NCBI RefSeq assembly: GCF_001570565.1
Contig: NZ_BBXE01000014.1
Span: forward strand, 326,756 to 390,755
DNA: 64,000 nucleotides
Direction of reading: 5' to 3'
Source of the DNA: Herbidospora yilanensis
GTDB lineage: Bacteria > Actinomycetota > Actinomycetes > Streptosporangiales > Streptosporangiaceae
This document shows positions 25,583 through 34,422 of this stretch, piece after piece; positions within the stretch are counted from its first letter, which is position 1, and each line of letters opens with the position of its first letter. The position numbers were made by a program, and so were the translations under genes. The notes beneath the pieces are model-generated. The model was not told the DNA's origin and ran no database searches. It saw only the letters and a program-made list of their open reading frames with translations.

Positions 25583-26602
25583 TCAGACGAGACCCTTGGT
25601 CTCCAGGACCGAGCAGCAGGTGTTCACCAGCAGGCGGGTGACCACGTAGGGGTCGGCGTTGGCGTTGGGGCGACGGTCTTCGATGTAGCCCTTCTTGTCG
25701 ACCTCGACCTGCCACGGGATGCGGACCGAGGCGCCGCGGTTGGAGACGCCGTAGCTGTAGACGTTGTAGGGCGCGGTCTCGTGGTGGCCGGTGAGGCGCT
25801 GCTCGATGCCGAAGCCGTAGCCCGCGATGTGCTCCTCGACCTTGCCCTCGCCGCCGAGCGCCTCGCAGGCCGCGATGATCGGGTCGTAGCCCTCGCGCAT
25901 GGCCTTGGTGGAGAAGTTGGTGTGGGCGCCGGCGCCGTTCCAGTCGCCCTTGGCGGGCTTGGCGTCGAGCGTGGCGGACACGCCATAGTCTTCGGCGATC
26001 CGGTAGAGCAGGTAGCGGGCCATCCACATGTGGTCGGAGACCTCGACGGGACCGGCCGGGCCGATCTGGAACTCCCACTGGCCGGGCATGACCTCGGCGT
26101 TGATTCCGGAGATCGCCAGGCCCGCCTCGATGCAGGCGTCCAGGTGGGCCTCGACGATGTCACGGCCGACGACCTCGTCGGCGCCGATGCCGCAGTAGTA
26201 GGGGCCCTGCGGGCCGGGGAAGCCGCCGACCGGGAAGCCGTAGGGGCGGCCGTCCTTGAAGAAGGTGTACTCCTGCTCGATGCCGAACCACGACTCCTGG
26301 CCGGCGTAACGCTCGGCGATCGGGGTCAGCAGCGCGCGGGTGTTGGTCGGGTGGATCGAGCCGTCGACGTTGTAGACCTCGCACAGCACGAGCAGGTTGT
26401 CGCCGCCCCGGATGGGGTCGGGACACGAGAAGACCGGCTTGAGCACGCAGTCGGAGGCGTGGCCCTCGGCCTGGTTCGTGCTCGAACCGTCGAAGCCCCA
26501 GGTGGGGAGCTCGGCGCCGTCCGCCAGCACCTTGGTCTTGGACCGGAGCTTCGGGGTCGGCTCAGTGCCGTCAATCCAGATGTACTCGGCCTTGAACGCC
26601 AA
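25583..26602 (-). CDS. glnII: Type II (eukaryote-like) glutamine synthetase
   Basis: A 339-residue GlnII that makes glutamine from glutamate, ammonia and ATP in the cytoplasm. Motifs are LPTWGFDGSSTNQAEG (active-site loop), WFGIEQEYTFF with the metal-binding Glu pair, NAEVMPGQWEFQIGP and GAGAHTNFSTKAMRE (ATP site), and EDRRPNANADPY near the end. The length and the DGSST start mark it as the short octadecameric/decameric type II enzyme that streptomycetes and relatives carry beside GlnA. No adenylylation Tyr loop exists in this type. It is a single-gene unit with a terminator behind it. A GlnR site upstream could not be established. Confidence 0.95.
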   Translation of the reverse strand: MAFKAEYIWIDGTEPTPKLRSKTKVLADGAELPTWGFDGSSTNQAEGHASDCVLKPVFSCPDPIRGGDNLLVLCEVYNVDGSIHPTNTRALLTPIAERYAGQESWFGIEQEYTFFKDGRPYGFPVGGFPGPQGPYYCGIGADEVVGRDIVEAHLDACIEAGLAISGINAEVMPGQWEFQIGPAGPVEVSDHMWMARYLLYRIAEDYGVSATLDAKPAKGDWNGAGAHTNFSTKAMREGYDPIIAACEALGGEGKVEEHIAGYGFGIEQRLTGHHETAPYNVYSYGVSNRGASVRIPWQVEVDKKGYIEDRRPNANADPYVVTRLLVNTCCSVLETKGLV

Positions 26603-26735
26603 CGTCTTTCCCTTCCTCGGAGGCGGACCGCGCTATTTGGCCGCCACGCCGAGATTGCCAAGAAGCCATTTCGGGTCCATTGCCCGTTTGTGAACACGAT
26701 GTGAAACGGGAGGTCCCCGTGTTAAATCGTCTGGT

Positions 26736-27497
26736 TCAGCCGCTGGTGATCACGGCGAAGCGGGCGCCGAACTGGTCGGCCAGGACGGCGAACCGGCCCA
26801 CGGTGTCGACCGAGACGGGCGGGTCGAGGATGGTGCCGCCCTCGGTGACGGTCGCCTCGACCGCCGCGTCGACGTCTCTGACCTCGAAATAGGGCAGCCA
26901 GAACGGCTTGGTGCCCGGGTTGAGGGTGATCACACCGCCGATCGTCGGGCGGTCGCCGCCCGGCAGCCGGATCGTGGTGTAACCGACCCCGGCGACGGTG
27001 GCCTCGATCGACTGGTGGTCGAGGGTCGCCTCGTAGAAGGGCGCGACGGCGGGCGGGCTGGCGACGTAGAGCTCCGTCCAGCCCAGGCTGCCCGGCTCGG
27101 TCACGGTGTCGAGGCCCTTGCGGCCCCGGCCCTGCCAGATCGCGAAGTCGGCGCCGGCCGGGTCGGTCAGCGCGGCGGTGCGGCCCTGGTCGAACACGTC
27201 GTAGGGGGCGACCCTGATCGTGCCGCCGGCCTTCTCGGCGCGGGCCACGGCCTCGTCGGCGTCGGGGGTGGCGAAGTAGATCGTCCAGGCCGAGCTGGTG
27301 CTCTCTTCGGACAGCGGGCCGATCGCGGCGACGATCTTGCGGTCGTGGAGGAAGAAGCCGTAGCCGTCGGCGTCGGGCCCGGCCGACTGGAAGTCCCAGT
27401 CGAGCACGGCGGCGTAGAACGTGGTCGAGGCGTCGGTGTCGGGCGAGCTTAGGTCGATCCAGCAGGGGGCGCCCGGCAGGTAGTCGGTCGTGAGCAT
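26736..27497 (-). CDS. Two-domain glyoxalase/VOC-superfamily protein
   Basis: A 253-residue protein with two vicinal-oxygen-chelate half-modules, each of the YafE/27-kDa-antigen-Cfp30B type. Domain 1 runs from GAPCWIDLSSPDTDASTTFY to about residue 120. Domain 2 starts at LGWTELYVASPPAVAPFYEA and ends in FAVLADQFGARFAVI. Proteins of this kind bind small lipophilic molecules or act as dioxygenase/lyase-like enzymes; no substrate is known. The ATG at 27497 has a GGAGCT site and begins the typical MLTTDYLPGAPCW N-terminus, so the much longer upstream frame is rejected. Divergent from the small gene at 27645. Confidence 0.85.
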   Translation of the reverse strand: MLTTDYLPGAPCWIDLSSPDTDASTTFYAAVLDWDFQSAGPDADGYGFFLHDRKIVAAIGPLSEESTSSAWTIYFATPDADEAVARAEKAGGTIRVAPYDVFDQGRTAALTDPAGADFAIWQGRGRKGLDTVTEPGSLGWTELYVASPPAVAPFYEATLDHQSIEATVAGVGYTTIRLPGGDRPTIGGVITLNPGTKPFWLPYFEVRDVDAAVEATVTEGGTILDPPVSVDTVGRFAVLADQFGARFAVITSG

Positions 27498-27644
27498 GCG
27501 AGCTCCTTCGAACAGGTTTTCGGATGACGACACTCTGTCACGTCCTGCCGACAGTTTTTCCAAGATCGCTCCAGAAGCCCCCTGGAAAGGGGAGTGTTTC
27601 CGGCGAAATGGGGCGCCCGTGACTCCACTCGATAGGGTCCGCTC

Positions 27645-27950
27645 ATGACGACCCAGATCATCCGCTACCGCGTCGCCGACCAGGAGAAGGCCGAGGAGAA
27701 CGTGCGCCTCGTCCGGGAGATCTTCGCCGAACTGGCCCGGGAGCGGCCCGGCGGGATCACCTACCAGTCCTACCGGCTCGACGACGGACTGACCTTCGTC
27801 CACGTCGTCACGACCGACGACCTCCAGATCATGATGCGCTTCGAGGCCTTCCTCGCCTTCACCCAGACCCTGGGAGGGCGGCTCGACGGCGTCCCGCACC
27901 GCGAAGAGGCCACCCCCATCGGGTTCTTCGACGGCCACCTGCGATCATGA
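27645..27950 (+). CDS. Small antibiotic-biosynthesis-monooxygenase-like (ABM-fold) protein
   Basis: A 101-residue protein with the ferredoxin-like beta-alpha-beta pattern of ABM-domain proteins: [27 protein letters not shown], then [20 protein letters not shown] and a helix [15 protein letters not shown]. Members of this superfamily range from heme-degrading and quinone-forming monooxygenases to proteins without known activity. No heme ligand is evident. It starts 148 bases from the divergent VOC-type gene and ends 20 bases before the permease of the potassium operon, so it may be transcribed with that operon. Confidence 0.7.
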   Translation: MTTQIIRYRVADQEKAEENVRLVREIFAELARERPGGITYQSYRLDDGLTFVHVVTTDDLQIMMRFEAFLAFTQTLGGRLDGVPHREEATPIGFFDGHLRS

Positions 27951-27969
27951 GAAATCTCCCCCTCCACAG

Positions 27970-29865
27970 ATGAGGGGGGTGGCCGTGGCCCTGCGGGGGT
28001 GGCTCCTGAGCGGGCTCACGGCCGACCGGAGCCACCTGGAGCAGGGCCCGGCGGAGAAGCACGCCTGGTGGCGGGTCATGTGCCTGACCGGCGTCGACTA
28101 CTTCTCCACCCTGGGCTACCAGCCGGGCATCGCCGCCCTCGCGGCGGGCGCGCTGTCGCCGGTCGCGACGTTGTTCCTGGTCGCGCTGACCCTGCTCGGG
28201 GCGCTGCCCGTCTATCGCCACGTCGCGGGGGAGAGCCCGCACGGCGCCGGCTCCATCGCGATGCTGGAGCGGCTCGTCCCGGCGTGGCAGGGCAAGCTCT
28301 TCGTGCTCTGCCTGCTCGGCTTCGCCGCCACCGACTTCGTCATCACCATGACCCTGTCGGCGGCCGACGCGACCGCGCACATCCTGGAGAACCCCTTCGC
28401 CCCCCACTGGCTCGACGGCCAGCGGATCCCGGTCACGCTCGCGCTGCTGGCCGCCCTCGGGGCGATCTTCCTGGCCGGGTTCACCGAGGCCGTCGGCGTG
28501 GCGACGGTGCTCGTGGCGGTCTACCTCGCCCTCAACGCCGTGGTCGTGGCCGTGGCCGTCGAGCACGTCGCGGCGAACCCGGCCGTGCTGGGCCAGTGGG
28601 AGCGGCTGCTGGAGGCCCGGCACGCCTCCCCGCTGGCCATGATCGGGCTGGCGCTGCTGGTCATGCCCCGGCTGGCGCTGGGGCTGTCGGGGTTCGAGAC
28701 CGGGGTCGCGGTGATGCCCGTGATCCGGGGCGACATCCCGCGGCGCATCAGGTCGGCCCGCACGATGCTCACCACGGCCGCCCTGATCATGAGCGTGTTC
28801 CTGCTCCTCAGCAGCTTCGTGACGACGCTGCTGATCCCGGCGCGGGAGTTCCAGCCCGGCGGCCGGGCCAACGGCCGGGCGCTCGCCTACCTCGCGCACG
28901 CCTACCTGGGCGAGTGGTTCGGCACCCTGTACGACGTCAGCACCATCGCCATCCTCTGGTTCGCCGGAGCCTCGGCCATGGCCGGGCTGATCAACCTGGT
29001 GCCCCGGTTCCTGCCGCGCTACGGCATGGCCCCCGAATGGGCCTCGGCGGTCCGGCCGCTGGTGCTGCTCCTCACCCTCATCGCGTTCGTGATCACCTTC
29101 ATCTTCGACGCCGACGTCGACCAGCAGGCGGGCGCGTACGCCACCGGCGTGCTGGTGCTGATGTTGTCGGCGGCCGTCGCGAGCTGCCTGTCGACCCTGG
29201 CGAAGGGACGGCGCGGGGCCGCGCGCGCCTTCGGGGTCATCAGCGCGGTGCTGACGTACACGCTGGTCGACAACGTGATCGAACGGCCCGACGGCGTCAA
29301 GATCGCCGGGTTCTTCATCGTGGCCATCGTCGTCACGTCGCTGATCTCGCGGGCGACCCGGTCGACCGAGCTGCGGGTGACGCGGGTGCGGCTCGACCCG
29401 CTGGCCGAGCAGTTCGTCAACGAGTGCTGCGCCGGCGAGCTGCACCTCATCGCCAACGAACCGCAACGCCGCGACCAGGCCGAATACCACGACAAGTTGC
29501 GCGAGAACTGGTTCATGCACCGGCTGCGCGCCTCGGAGCAGGCGATGTTCGTCGAGGTCACCGTCAGCGACGCCTCGGAGTTCGAGACCGAGCTCTACGT
29601 CCGGGGCGAGGAGCGGTTCGGGCACAAGGTGCTGAACGTCGAGAGCTCCACCGTGGCCAACGCGCTGGCCGCGCTGCTGCTCTACCTGCGCGACCGCACC
29701 GGCCGGGTACCCGACATCTACTTCCACTGGACCGAGGGCAACCCGATCAACGCGATGCTCCGCTACCTGATCTTCGGCGGCGGCGACGTGCCGCTGCTGA
29801 CCCGTGAGGTGCTACGGCTCGCCGAGCCCGATCCACTGAGGAGGCCGCACGTCCATGTGGGGTGA
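27970..29865 (+). CDS. APC-superfamily permease, candidate KimA/Kup-type potassium transporter
   Basis: A 631-residue membrane protein. The first 430 residues carry about 12 membrane segments, with [20 protein letters not shown] as the first one, the glycine-rich unwound helix typical of the APC/LeuT fold. The last 180 residues are a cytoplasmic domain ([20 protein letters not shown] onwards). This layout and length match the KimA-type high-affinity potassium importer more than ordinary amino-acid permeases. The gene sits directly upstream of kdpFABC, which supports potassium as the substrate. The start ATG at 27970 has a weak ribosome site. Its end overlaps the next mini-ORF (start 29855) by 11 bases, so it belongs to the kdp operon. 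Confidence 0.75.
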   Translation: MRGVAVALRGWLLSGLTADRSHLEQGPAEKHAWWRVMCLTGVDYFSTLGYQPGIAALAAGALSPVATLFLVALTLLGALPVYRHVAGESPHGAGSIAMLERLVPAWQGKLFVLCLLGFAATDFVITMTLSAADATAHILENPFAPHWLDGQRIPVTLALLAALGAIFLAGFTEAVGVATVLVAVYLALNAVVVAVAVEHVAANPAVLGQWERLLEARHASPLAMIGLALLVMPRLALGLSGFETGVAVMPVIRGDIPRRIRSARTMLTTAALIMSVFLLLSSFVTTLLIPAREFQPGGRANGRALAYLAHAYLGEWFGTLYDVSTIAILWFAGASAMAGLINLVPRFLPRYGMAPEWASAVRPLVLLLTLIAFVITFIFDADVDQQAGAYATGVLVLMLSAAVASCLSTLAKGRRGAARAFGVISAVLTYTLVDNVIERPDGVKIAGFFIVAIVVTSLISRATRSTELRVTRVRLDPLAEQFVNECCAGELHLIANEPQRRDQAEYHDKLRENWFMHRLRASEQAMFVEVTVSDASEFETELYVRGEERFGHKVLNVESSTVANALAALLLYLRDRTGRVPDIYFHWTEGNPINAMLRYLIFGGGDVPLLTREVLRLAEPDPLRRPHVHVG

Positions 29866-29941
29866 CCTGATCCTCGTCGTGCTGACGATCGTGTTCTTCG
29901 CGCTGTTCGCGCTGCTGGTGAAGGCGGTCGAGCGGCGGTGA
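29855..29941 (+). CDS. 28-residue single-span membrane peptide of the kdp operon
   Basis: A mini-ORF encoding [28 protein letters not shown] split as one hydrophobic helix (residues 4-22) with a basic KAVERR tail facing the cytoplasm. It overlaps the end of the permease gene by 11 bases, has the ribosome site GAGGAGG about 12 bases upstream, and its stop overlaps the GTG start of the next mini-ORF by four bases (GTGA). It is similar in kind to KdpF, but a second, more typical KdpF follows. It may stabilise the APC permease or the Kdp complex; this is inferred from position only. Confidence 0.7.
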   Translation: MWGDLILVVLTIVFFALFALLVKAVERR

Positions 29942-30027
29942 GCGCCGTCAACCTCGTCGGGCTCGTCGGCGCGGTCGCGCTGACGGCCTTCCTCGTCGTG
30001 GCGCTGCTGTTCCCGGAGCGGTTCTGA
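29938..30027 (+). CDS. kdpF: KdpF small subunit of the K+-transporting ATPase
   Basis: A 29-residue peptide ([21 protein letters not shown] core ending in ALLFPERF), one transmembrane helix, of the size and pattern of KdpF (ALL-x-PE-x-F-like end). KdpF binds KdpA and stabilises the Kdp complex in the membrane. The GTG start overlaps the preceding mini-ORF stop, and its own TGA overlaps the ATG of kdpA by one base, so translation of the whole series is coupled. Confidence 0.85.
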   Translation: MSAVNLVGLVGAVALTAFLVVALLFPERF

Positions 30028-31667
30028 TGACCGCGCTCACCCTGGTCGCCGTGCTCGCGCTGCTCTACCGGCCGCTGGGCGACCACATGTACCGGGTCTA
30101 TTCGGGCGATCGGGACACCTGGGCCGAACGCCTGACCTACCGCGCCCTCGGGGTCGCGCCGCGCCAGGAACAGCGGTGGCCGGGCTACGCGCGGTCGGTG
30201 CTGGCGTTCTCGCTGGTCTCGATCCTCTTCCTGTACGCCTTCCAGCGCGTCCAGAACCATCTGGTGTTGTCCCTGGGGTTTCCGCCGGTCGTCGACCACG
30301 TCGCGTGGAACACCGCCGTCAGCTTCGTGACCAACACCAACTGGCAGTCCTACGCCGGCGAGAACACCATGGGGCACCTCGTCCAGATGAGCGGCCTGGC
30401 GGTGCAGAACTTCGCCTCGGCCGCCGTGGGCCTGGCCGTCGCGATGGCCCTGGTGCGCGGGTTCGCCCGCGGTGACAGCGACACGATCGGCAACTTCTGG
30501 GCCGACCTGGTCCGGGGGGCGTACCGGATCCTGCTGCCCCTGGCCTTCGCGGGCGCGGTCCTGCTGGTCGCGGGCGGCGTGGTGCAGAACCTCGCCGGCC
30601 CCCACGAGGTGCCCGCCGTCCTCGGCGGGACGACCACGCTGACCGGCGGCCCGGTCGCGAGCCAGGAGGCGGTCAAGCAGCTCGGCTCCAACGGCGGCGG
30701 CTTCTACGCCGCCAACTCCGCCCACCCGTGGGAGAACCCCAACGGCTGGACCAACTGGCTCCAGAACCTGTTGATGTTGCTCATCCCGGTCGCGCTGCCG
30801 CGCACCTTCGGCCGGATGGTGGGCCAGAACCGCCAGGGGTACGCCCTGGCCGCCGTCGTCGCCGTCATCGCGATCGCCTCGATCTGGCTGACGAACGTCT
30901 TCGAGGCGGGGGGCGCCGCCACCGTCCCGCAGGCGGCGGGCCTGGCGATGGAGGGCAAGGAGGTCAGGTTCGGCCTGTCCGAGAGCGCCACCTTCGCCGC
31001 GTCCACGACCCTGACCTCGACCGGCGCGGTCAACGCGGCGCACGACTCGTTCACCCCGCTGGGCGGCATGATGGCCATGGTCGGCATGATGCTCGGCGAG
31101 GTCGCCCCCGGCGGCGTCGGCTCGGGCCTCTACGGCCTGCTGATCCTCGCCGTGATCACCGTCTTCGTGGCCGGTCTCATGGTCGGCCGCACCCCCGAAT
31201 ACCTCGGCAAGAAGATCGCCGCCCGGGAGATCAAGCTCGCCTCGCTCTACTTCCTGGTCACCCCGGTGCTGGTGCTGACCGGCACCGCGCTGGCCCTGGC
31301 CAACCGGGCGGGCCTGGCCGGGACGCTCAACACGGGCCCCCACGGCCTGTCCGAGATCCTGTACGCGTTCACCAGCGCCGCCAACAACAACGGTTCCGCG
31401 TTCGCCGGGCTGACCGCGAACACCCCGTGGTGGGACGTCGCCCTCGGCGTCGCCATGCTCCTCGGCCGGTTCGCGCCGATGGTGTTCGTGCTGGCGCTGG
31501 CCGGATCGCTGGCCCGGCAGACGCCCGTGCCGTCGTCGGCGGGCACGCTGCCCACCCACCGGCCGCAGTTCGTCGGCCTGGTCATCGGCGTGACGGTCGT
31601 CGTGGTGGCGCTGACCTACCTGCCCGCGCTGGCCCTCGGGCCGCTGGCCGAGGGGACCGGCGGATGA
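30027..31667 (+). CDS. kdpA: KdpA, K+-binding and translocating subunit
   Basis: A 546-residue membrane protein with the ten-helix, four-fold repeat layout of the SKT superfamily. The selectivity-loop glycines are visible in [56 protein letters not shown] and [17 protein letters not shown]. KdpA binds potassium at the outer face and passes it through the complex driven by KdpB. Coupled to kdpF at its start and to kdpB by ATGA at its end (31664-31667). Confidence 0.96.
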   Translation: MTALTLVAVLALLYRPLGDHMYRVYSGDRDTWAERLTYRALGVAPRQEQRWPGYARSVLAFSLVSILFLYAFQRVQNHLVLSLGFPPVVDHVAWNTAVSFVTNTNWQSYAGENTMGHLVQMSGLAVQNFASAAVGLAVAMALVRGFARGDSDTIGNFWADLVRGAYRILLPLAFAGAVLLVAGGVVQNLAGPHEVPAVLGGTTTLTGGPVASQEAVKQLGSNGGGFYAANSAHPWENPNGWTNWLQNLLMLLIPVALPRTFGRMVGQNRQGYALAAVVAVIAIASIWLTNVFEAGGAATVPQAAGLAMEGKEVRFGLSESATFAASTTLTSTGAVNAAHDSFTPLGGMMAMVGMMLGEVAPGGVGSGLYGLLILAVITVFVAGLMVGRTPEYLGKKIAAREIKLASLYFLVTPVLVLTGTALALANRAGLAGTLNTGPHGLSEILYAFTSAANNNGSAFAGLTANTPWWDVALGVAMLLGRFAPMVFVLALAGSLARQTPVPSSAGTLPTHRPQFVGLVIGVTVVVVALTYLPALALGPLAEGTGG

Positions 31668-33667
31668 ACGTTCTCCTCGGGGCCCTGGCCAAACTCAGCC
31701 CCCTGAGCCTGTGGCGCAACCCGGTGATGTTCGTCGTCGAGGTCGGCGCGCTCGCCGCCACCGTCCTCGCGGTCGTGACGCCGGGCTTCTTCGCGTGGGC
31801 GGTCGTCGGCTGGCTCTGGCTGACCGTGCTGTTCGCCAACCTGGCCGAATCGGTCGCGGAGGGCCGGGGCAAGGCGCAGGCCGCGACGTTGCGGGCGGCC
31901 CGGCGCGACACCACGGCGAGGCTGGCCGACGGGTCGGTCACGCCCTCGGCCGCGCTGAAGAAGGGCGACCTCGTCGTGGTCGAGGCGGGAGAGGTCATCC
32001 CGGGCGACGGCGACGTCGTCGAGGGCATCGCCAGCGTGGACGAGTCGGCGATCACCGGCGAGTCGGCCCCGGTCATCCGCGAGTCGGGCGGCGACCGGAG
32101 CGCCGTCACCGGCGGCACCAAGGTGTTGTCCGACCGGATCGTCGTGCGGATCACGCAGCGGCCGGGGGAGAGCTTCGTCGACCGGATGATCTCCCTCGTC
32201 GAGGGCGCGAACCGGCAGAAGACCCCGAACGAGATCGCGCTGAACATCCTGCTCGCCGCGCTGACCGTGGTCTTCCTGGTCGCCACGGCCACCATGCAGC
32301 CGATGGCGATCTACTCGAAGGCGGTGAATCCCGGCGTACCGGATTCCGCCGCGCTGACCGCCGACGGGGTCACCGGGGTGACGCTCGTGGCGCTGCTGGT
32401 CTGCCTGATCCCGACGACCATCGGGGCGCTGCTGTCGGCGATCGGCATCGCCGGGATCGACCGGCTGGTGCGGCGCAACGTGCTGGCCATGAGCGGCCGG
32501 GCGGTCGAGGCGGCCGGCGACGTCTCGACCCTGCTGCTCGACAAGACCGGCACCATCACGCTCGGCAACCGGCAGGCCGCCGCGTTCCAGGCCGCCGAGG
32601 GCGTCGACCTGCGCGATCTGGCCGAGGCCGCCCAGCTCTCCAGCCTGGCCGACGACACACCCGAGGGCCGCTCGATCGTCGTCTACGCCAAGGAGCACTT
32701 CGGCCTGCGCGAACGCCCGGTCGCCGGAGCCCACTGGGTGCCGTTCTCGGCGCGCACCCGGATGAGCGGGGTCGACGTCGGCGACCGGCAGATCCGCAAG
32801 GGCGCCGCGACCGCCGTCATGAAGTGGGTGCGCGACGCCGGCGGACGCCCCACCGCCGAGATCGGCCACCTGGTCGACGGCATCGCGGCCAGCGGTGGCA
32901 CCCCCCTCGTCGTGGCCGAACGGGGCCGGGTGCTCGGCGTGATCCACCTCAAGGACGTCGTCAAACAGGGCATGCGCGAACGCTTCGACGAGATGCGCCG
33001 CATGGGCATCCGGACCGTCATGATCACCGGCGACAACCCGCTGACGGCCAGGGCCATCGCCGACGAGGCGGGCGTGGACGACTTCCTCGCCGAGGCCACC
33101 CCCGAGGACAAGCTCGGCCTCATCCGCCGCGAGCAGTTCGGCGGCCGGCTGGTCGCGATGACCGGCGACGGCACCAACGACGCCCCCGCCCTGGCCCAGG
33201 CCGACGTCGGCGTGGCCATGAACACCGGCACCTCGGCGGCCAAGGAGGCCGGGAACATGGTCGACCTCGACTCCAACCCGACCAAGCTCATCGAGATCGT
33301 CGAGATCGGCAAGCAACTGCTGATCACCCGGGGCGCGCTGACGACCTTCTCCATCGCCAACGACATCGCGAAGTACTTCGCGATCATCCCGGCCGTCTTC
33401 GCCGCCGTCTATCCGGGCCTGGACGCGCTCAACGTGATGCGCCTCGCCACCCCGCAGTCGGCGATCCTGTCGGCGGTCGTCTTCAACGCCCTGGTCATCG
33501 TCGCGCTGATCCCGCTCGCGCTGCGCGGCGTCGCCTACCGCCCGGCGAACGCCTCGGCGATGCTCAGCCGCAACCTCGCCGTCTACGGCCTGGGCGGGGT
33601 GGTGGCCCCGTTCGCCGGGATCAAGCTCGTCGACCTCGTGATCCAGCACCTGCCGGGGTTGTCGTGA
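31664..33667 (+). CDS. kdpB: KdpB, P-type ATPase subunit
   Basis: A 667-residue P-type ATPase. Motifs are the actuator-domain TGES (in [10 protein letters not shown]), the phosphorylation site DKTGTIT, the nucleotide-domain [24 protein letters not shown] and [22 protein letters not shown]. It powers K+ import. It starts by a four-base overlap with kdpA and ends by a GTGA overlap with kdpC. Confidence 0.97.
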   Translation: MNVLLGALAKLSPLSLWRNPVMFVVEVGALAATVLAVVTPGFFAWAVVGWLWLTVLFANLAESVAEGRGKAQAATLRAARRDTTARLADGSVTPSAALKKGDLVVVEAGEVIPGDGDVVEGIASVDESAITGESAPVIRESGGDRSAVTGGTKVLSDRIVVRITQRPGESFVDRMISLVEGANRQKTPNEIALNILLAALTVVFLVATATMQPMAIYSKAVNPGVPDSAALTADGVTGVTLVALLVCLIPTTIGALLSAIGIAGIDRLVRRNVLAMSGRAVEAAGDVSTLLLDKTGTITLGNRQAAAFQAAEGVDLRDLAEAAQLSSLADDTPEGRSIVVYAKEHFGLRERPVAGAHWVPFSARTRMSGVDVGDRQIRKGAATAVMKWVRDAGGRPTAEIGHLVDGIAASGGTPLVVAERGRVLGVIHLKDVVKQGMRERFDEMRRMGIRTVMITGDNPLTARAIADEAGVDDFLAEATPEDKLGLIRREQFGGRLVAMTGDGTNDAPALAQADVGVAMNTGTSAAKEAGNMVDLDSNPTKLIEIVEIGKQLLITRGALTTFSIANDIAKYFAIIPAVFAAVYPGLDALNVMRLATPQSAILSAVVFNALVIVALIPLALRGVAYRPANASAMLSRNLAVYGLGGVVAPFAGIKLVDLVIQHLPGLS

Positions 33668-34422
33668 CCCGGCGTCTCGGCGCGGCGATCCGCGCGCTGG
33701 TCGTGCTGACCGTGGTCACCGGCGGCCTGTACCCGCTGCTCGTCCTCGGCGTCGCCCAGGTGTTCCTCCGCCACAAGGCCGACGGCTCGCCCGTCGCCAG
33801 GGGGAGCCGGCTGATCGCGCAGGACTTCGCCGGGAACCGCCGCTACTTCCAGAGCCGCCCCTCGGCCACCGGCTACGACATGCTCCGCACCGGGGCGAGC
33901 AACCTCGGGCCGGAGAGCGTGGTCGACGTACCGGGAAGACCCAGCCTGCTCACCCAGGTCTGCGCCCGCTCCATGCGGGTCGGGGAGCTGGAGGGGGTGA
34001 GCGGCGCCCGGCCGTTCTGCACCGCGTCGGGGGTCGGCGCGGTGCTCAAGGTGTTCCCGGGCCGGGTGGTCAGCGTGAACGAGCCGTGCCCGGCGGTGCC
34101 CTTCATGACCGAATATCAGGGAGTGAACGTCGAATGCGCCGAAATGGGACAGAGCTATGCGGCGGGCCGGACCGTCCCCATCAGGGGCGGCGCCCGCTGG
34201 TCGATCCCGCCGGACGCGGTGACGGCGAGCGGGTCGGGCCTCGATCCGCACATCTCGGTCAGGTACGCCGACCTCCAGGCCGTCCGCGTCGCGAGGGAAC
34301 GCGGCCGCCCGGTCGAGGAGGTCCGCGCCCTCATCCGCCGCCATACCGACGTCCCCGCTCTCGGCTTCATGGGTGAGCCCGGCGTCAACGTCCTGGCCCT
34401 CAACCTGGCCCTCGACCGATGA
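33664..34422 (+). CDS. kdpC: KdpC subunit with a large internal insertion
   Basis: A 252-residue Kdp subunit: one N-terminal membrane helix ([21 protein letters not shown]) and a periplasmic domain. The family motifs [19 protein letters not shown] and the C-terminal [17 protein letters not shown] followed by [15 protein letters not shown] are present. KdpC is usually 180-220 residues. Here about 60 additional residues with four Cys (positions 100, 119, 142 and 158) sit between the SNLGP motif (residues 79-83) and the [12 protein letters not shown] motif, and may form an extra disulfide-linked lobe. GTG start overlaps the kdpB stop; the end overlaps kdpD by four bases. Confidence 0.93.
   Translation: MTRRLGAAIRALVVLTVVTGGLYPLLVLGVAQVFLRHKADGSPVARGSRLIAQDFAGNRRYFQSRPSATGYDMLRTGASNLGPESVVDVPGRPSLLTQVCARSMRVGELEGVSGARPFCTASGVGAVLKVFPGRVVSVNEPCPAVPFMTEYQGVNVECAEMGQSYAAGRTVPIRGGARWSIPPDAVTASGSGLDPHISVRYADLQAVRVARERGRPVEEVRALIRRHTDVPALGFMGEPGVNVLALNLALDR

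Noticed and set aside
25403..26704. Plus-strand open frame of 433 codons opposite glnII
   Set aside because: No motif, and it lies opposite a fully conserved glutamine synthetase.
26680..26720. Possible GlnR box upstream of glnII (GTGAACACGATGTGAAAC near 26690-26707)
   Set aside because: The first half-site matches GTnAC at only four of five positions and the spacing to GAAAC is eight, not six bases. Too weak to report as a feature.
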